A DNA stretch of 43,582 nucleotides. Source: Desulfobulbaceae bacterium. GTDB taxonomy: Bacteria > Desulfobacterota > Desulfobulbia > Desulfobulbales > SURF-16. Below the pieces are notes generated by a model, which saw only the letters and a program-made list of their open reading frames with translations, did not search any database and was not told the origin of the DNA. Both the position numbers and the translations under genes were made by a program. Positions 40,241 through 43,582 of the stretch are shown here, one piece after another. The number at the start of each line of letters is the position of its first letter. Positions within the stretch are counted from its first letter, which is position 1. The stretch lies in the NCBI GenBank assembly GCA_002868945.1, contig PKTX01000072.1:1-43582 (forward strand), written 5' to 3'.

Positions 40241-43132
40241 TTAAGGCGTCGTCAGCCGCAGGGGGCAGCGCACCATGTCACCTGCCTTGTTCCGAAAAAG
40301 AAGATGTTCGTTTTTCAGGGCAAAGAGGAAGAGGTCGCGGGTAATCTCCACATCCTGGCGGCAATAGCGAATGATCTTATCGATCCTGCCCTCCTTGTAC
40401 CACTTGAGGGCCTGCAGGCCGTCGGCGCTCTTTTGTACGCCCAGGGTCTGTTCCGCCAGCCGGTCAAGGCTGAGGCGATAGCCCAGCCGCTTTTTGACCT
40501 CTTCCAGGAGGTCGATGGTGGGCCGCAAATGCAGTTCGACATTGCCGTAGGCCGACAGCACCCGGTTATCAAAACGTTTATTGTTAAAGCCGACGATCAG
40601 TTCACGCCCGGCCAGATAGGCCAGCAGTTCAGCCATCTGCCCCTCCCGAAAGACCAGATAGTCATCTCTCTCACCATCATAGACCACGGCCACAGACACG
40701 CCCATGCGCTCTGCCCGGTGCCAGCCCCCCACCTCAGCGGCGGAACGTTGCGTCTCCACATCAAAGACGGCCCACTTGCGCGGCAGGACAAAGGCCGGCG
40801 CCCGGGCCTCGGGGCGGCGCACCGCCTTGCTCTCCTCCTGCAGCCGTACCTCCTGACGCCGGTTCGACCCGGCCAGTAATTCATCCAGGACCATCCGGGC
40901 CGCCGCCTTGTCAATGGGCCGATTGCCGGAACCGCATTTGGGTGAGTGGACACAGGAGGGGCAGCCGGTCTCGCAGTCGCAGGAGACAATGGCCTGTCGG
41001 GCAGCCAGCAGCAGGTCGTCGATGCAGCCGAAGGCCTGACGACAGAGGCCGATACCGCCGGGATAGCCGTCATAGATAAAGATGGCCGACCCCTGCAGCT
41101 GCGGATGAAAGGGATAGGAAATGCCGCCGATATCGTTGCGGTCGCAAAGCACGACAAGGGGGAAAACACCGATGGCGGCATGCTCCACGGCATGGATGCC
41201 ACCCATGAAATGGGCCTTGTCTTGCTGCATACGGCTCTCCAGACCGTCCGGCACGGCAAACCAGAGGCCATGGGTCTCAAAGACCTGGGGGGGCAGATCA
41301 AGCTGTTCGGTGGCAATGGTCTTTTGGCCGCGGATCAGCTTGCGCTGAAAACCGGTGACCTGATCCGTCACCTTGAGGCGGCCGAACCAGGCCTTGATAC
41401 CGCGCACCTCCACCTCCGCATAGGTGGCAAGGATCTCGGTCTCCTTGTTGGCCATGGCCCGGGTGAAATAGTTGGTGTCCTTGCGCCGGACCAGCACCTG
41501 GGCGGCATCCAGGTCAAGCTCCACCACCTCCCAGGTCCGGCCGTGATGGAGATAGAGGGCGCCGGGATGGCACTCCTTGAAACAGCGGCCCGCGTCAATA
41601 TCACCCAGCTGCCGGTTGTCATCCACCCTTCTAATCACAAAGGGCTGACCGCTGCCGCGCAGCTCCACCTGTCGGTGCGGATATTTGCGGACCGTGAAAA
41701 AGCGGTTGCCGCTCTTGGCCTCCAGAAGTTGGCCCTGGTCGCAGAGATCAGCCACCACCTTACTAACGGCGCTCATCCGCAGGAGCGGCTCGTCACCCTG
41801 CAGAGGCGCCTCGGCGGCCGCACAGATAAGCTGCCGGGCGCTGATCTCTTCATTATCGGGATTAAGGACGGCAGCCTCCACCGGCCGCTTGAAAAACTCG
41901 GCGGGATTCTTGAGAAAATAGTGGTCCAGGGCATCCTCCTGACCCACCAGGAGAACCAGACTCTCCTGCTGGCGTCGGCCCACCCGACCGCCGCGCTGCC
42001 AGGTGGACATGATGGAGCCGGGATAGCCCACCAGAATGCAGATATCCAGGGAACCGATATCAATGCCCAGCTCCAGGGCCGAGGTGGAGACCACCCCGAG
42101 CAGCTCGCCACTGGTCAGCTTCTGCTCAATGTCGCGGCGCTCCTCGGGCAGGAAACCGGCCCGATAGGCCGTGATTTTATGCCGCTGGTCCCCGAGCCGT
42201 TCTGCGGTCCACAGGGCAACAAGCTCGGTGATCTTGCGCGACTGGGTGTAGACAATGGTGCGCAGCCCGCGTTTCAAGGCGGCCTCCAGCATCTGGCTGG
42301 CGGCCAGGGCGGCCCCGTCCCAGGGGTCGAACAAAACAAAGTGACGCGGCGCCAGCGGCGCGCCGCTCTTGGTGAACACCTCGGGCCGCCTGCCGATGAG
42401 ACGCTCACCCAGCTCGGCCGGGTTACCGACCGTGGCGGAAAAGAGCAGAAACCGCGGCGCACTGCCGTACAGGGCACAGATCCGCACCAGCCGCCGCAGG
42501 ACCCAGGCCATGTGGGAGCCGAATACCCCCCGGTAGGAATGGACCTCATCAATGACGATATGACTCAGGTTGCTGAAGAACTCGGCCCATTTCTCATGGT
42601 AGCCGAGAAAGGAGAGATGGAGCATCTCCGGATTGGAGATGATGATATTGGTCGGCTTTTCGCGCAGCTTTTTGCGGCGATAGACGGAGGTATCACCATC
42701 ACAGACCGCGGCACTGAAACGCTTCGTCGCCGGAAGACGCTCGGCGATCTCCTCCAGGCGCCTGAGCTGATCCTGAGCCAGGGCCTTGAGGGGAAAGAGG
42801 TAGAGGGCCCGCTGCCGCGGCCGCGCCATGATACTCTCCAGCACCGGCATGTTGTAGATCAGGCTCTTGCCGCTGGCCGTGGGAGTAGCCACCAGAACAT
42901 CCTTACCGGCCCTGATACGGTCCATGGCCCGGGCCTGGTGGCTGTAGAGCCTGGCCGCCCCCTCCCTGGCCATAATGGCCCGGAGTTCGGCCGGCAGCGG
43001 CTCGGCCAAATCGTCATACTCCGCCTCCCGGCCGGCCAGAAACTCATGGTGGGCCACCTGCGGCCCGAAACGCGCCGAGGCCTTCAGGGCCGCTACATAT
43101 TCGGCCACAGTATGGGGGGAGGAGGGGGTCAT
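40241..43132 (-). CDS. Fused MrfA-like DEAD/DEAH helicase and MrfB-like DEDDy exonuclease
   Basis: The 963-residue product starts as a superfamily 2 helicase: VATPTASGKSL (Walker A, 81-91), VIDEVHSYRGVFGSH (DEVH box), FSATVGNPAEL and RGGRVGRRQQ. The middle part is DUF1998-like, with the zinc-binding cysteines CDCETGCPSCVHSPKCGSGN near 725. The last 178 residues are a separate RNase H-like fold: FDVET (Asp791, Glu793), FNNKRFDNR (Asp855) and YCRQD (Tyr923, Asp927), a DEDDy exonuclease set. In Bacillus subtilis the two activities are separate proteins, MrfA (YprA) and MrfB (YprB), in mitomycin C damage repair. Here they are in one chain. Function by analogy only. Confidence 0.9.
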   Translation of the reverse strand: MTPSSPHTVAEYVAALKASARFGPQVAHHEFLAGREAEYDDLAEPLPAELRAIMAREGAARLYSHQARAMDRIRAGKDVLVATPTASGKSLIYNMPVLESIMARPRQRALYLFPLKALAQDQLRRLEEIAERLPATKRFSAAVCDGDTSVYRRKKLREKPTNIIISNPEMLHLSFLGYHEKWAEFFSNLSHIVIDEVHSYRGVFGSHMAWVLRRLVRICALYGSAPRFLLFSATVGNPAELGERLIGRRPEVFTKSGAPLAPRHFVLFDPWDGAALAASQMLEAALKRGLRTIVYTQSRKITELVALWTAERLGDQRHKITAYRAGFLPEERRDIEQKLTSGELLGVVSTSALELGIDIGSLDICILVGYPGSIMSTWQRGGRVGRRQQESLVLLVGQEDALDHYFLKNPAEFFKRPVEAAVLNPDNEEISARQLICAAAEAPLQGDEPLLRMSAVSKVVADLCDQGQLLEAKSGNRFFTVRKYPHRQVELRGSGQPFVIRRVDDNRQLGDIDAGRCFKECHPGALYLHHGRTWEVVELDLDAAQVLVRRKDTNYFTRAMANKETEILATYAEVEVRGIKAWFGRLKVTDQVTGFQRKLIRGQKTIATEQLDLPPQVFETHGLWFAVPDGLESRMQQDKAHFMGGIHAVEHAAIGVFPLVVLCDRNDIGGISYPFHPQLQGSAIFIYDGYPGGIGLCRQAFGCIDDLLLAARQAIVSCDCETGCPSCVHSPKCGSGNRPIDKAAARMVLDELLAGSNRRQEVRLQEESKAVRRPEARAPAFVLPRKWAVFDVETQRSAAEVGGWHRAERMGVSVAVVYDGERDDYLVFREGQMAELLAYLAGRELIVGFNNKRFDNRVLSAYGNVELHLRPTIDLLEEVKKRLGYRLSLDRLAEQTLGVQKSADGLQALKWYKEGRIDKIIRYCRQDVEITRDLFLFALKNEHLLFRNKAGDMVRCPLRLTTP

Positions 43133-43486
43133 CGTTTAGCGGAACCACAAGGAAATATCCGCCCACGGCGGATTTTGACCAGCCGGCAAGGCGAGGTCGT
43201 CAAAAGAGCAATGCTGCTCTCTGCCCTTACCATATTCAGGCAGAGCCTGCCAAAAAAGTGGCGGCCGACCCTGGCCGGTCGGCTATAAGAGCACTCATCC
43301 AATATACCCTTTATTCTTTGCCACTGCCGTCTTCATATGATAGCAAGAAGGGAGTTCGTCTCTGTCGGGACACCGACCACTTTTCGGTGTCCCGACGCAA
43401 CAGCGGCCTGCACCCCGACTGGCGCCGGCTCCAATAGGTCGTTACCCAGCGAACAAAACGACAGACACCTTTTCACTCATAAATAG
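43133..43486. other. Non-coding region with strong hairpins upstream of the helicase gene
   Basis: No gene is supported. It holds two clean inverted repeats: GCCGACC-CTGGCC-GGTCGGC (43264-43283), and the longer 43364-43396 listed separately. The promoter of the helicase gene should lie at the left end, but I cannot define it. Confidence 0.5.
43364..43396. other. Perfect 13-bp hairpin
   Basis: GTCGGGACACCGA pairs exactly with TCGGTGTCCCGAC around the 7-nt loop CCACTTT. No U tract follows on either strand. It is far more perfect than chance would give. It could be an operator, an RNA structure or part of a repeat family not seen elsewhere in the window. Confidence 0.7.
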
Positions 43487-43582
43487 TGTCTGTCCAGAAA
43501 TAGGTCATTTCGTTCGAGATCAAGGACTGCGAGAAAAATAAGCGCGCCCTGAAAGAAGTGCCCTTGGGGTGCAGGCATATAT
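43487..43582 (-). mobile_element. Repeat family A, copy 2, cut by the window edge
   Basis: From 43487 the sequence TGTCTGTCCAGAAATAGGTC and the next 38 bases match the reverse complement of the right end of the element at 37105-37243 exactly, up to AAATAAGCGC. It then has about 25 bases not in copy 1 (43545-43569), and resumes the match with GCAGGCATATAT at the window edge. The other end and any target duplication lie outside the window. The upstream flank is CACTCATAAATAG. Confidence 0.85.

Noticed and set aside
40946-43288. 780-codon plus-strand open frame
   Set aside because: It is antisense to the helicase-exonuclease gene, whose motifs are all intact. The frame has no recognisable domain and reflects the GC-biased codon use of the true strand.
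1-43582. CRISPR array, tRNA or rRNA genes
   Set aside because: No regularly spaced direct repeats and no tRNA or rRNA signature were seen on either strand.

Overview
This 43.6-kb window looks like chromosome from an anaerobic, hydrogen-using member of the Desulfobacterota, most like the Desulfobulbales. The evidence is gene content: a Hyb-type uptake [NiFe] hydrogenase, a very large HdrA-like flavoprotein with MvhD, and a cdaA-cdaR-glmM operon. The dense, GC-rich coding style with long shadow frames fits. The taxonomic call is inference; no rRNA is present.

Layout. (1) 1-760 holds a decayed DUF2235/Tle1-type lipase remnant. (2) 890-11000, minus strand, holds a 10-TM protein; uvrB, a DUF374 acyltransferase and a 42-aa membrane peptide; and a unit running small protein, ptsH, ptsI, thiL, primase-helicase. 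(3) 11300-14810, plus strand, is an envelope-stress cassette: ECF sigma factor, zinc-finger anti-sigma factor and DegP protease. (4) 14960-19880, minus strand, is trpEGDC-F without trpBA. It has a terminator-bearing leader whose arms could form an attenuator, followed upstream by rpsT. (5) 20946-26645, plus strand, holds cdaA-cdaR-glmM (c-di-AMP synthesis and peptidoglycan precursor), tlyA, an SH3-domain exported protein and folA. (6) 26858-40173, plus strand, is the hydrogen block: hybO-hybA-hybB-hybC-hybD; a structured leader; hdrA (tandem HdrA core) and mvhD; a dead [2Fe-2S] ferredoxin-like gene; and hypC-hypD-hypE. (7) 40241-43132, minus strand, is a fused MrfA-like helicase and MrfB-like DEDDy exonuclease.

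How the genes work together. The Hyb hydrogenase carries Tat signals on both small-subunit-type proteins and a 10-TM HybB. It should oxidise periplasmic H2 and reduce the quinone pool. HypCDE and HybD mature it, but hypA, hypB and hypF must lie elsewhere. HdrA-MvhD is a cytoplasmic flavin/iron-sulfur electron-transfer module of the bifurcating class; its physiological partner is not in the window.

The least explained content is a set of three unrelated families of short, non-autonomous repeats with terminal inverted repeats. They sit in operon spacers and in a dead gene. One copy (37105-37243) has clear 8-bp target duplications, and its removal restores the local reading frame. A second family interrupts the same dead gene and also separates the sigma factor from its anti-sigma gene. 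A third lies between ptsH and ptsI. No transposase is encoded in the window. Other points for a second look are the trpE leader, the hdrA leader with mutually exclusive pairings, several long perfect hairpins, and two small membrane-protein genes. No tRNA, rRNA or CRISPR array was seen.
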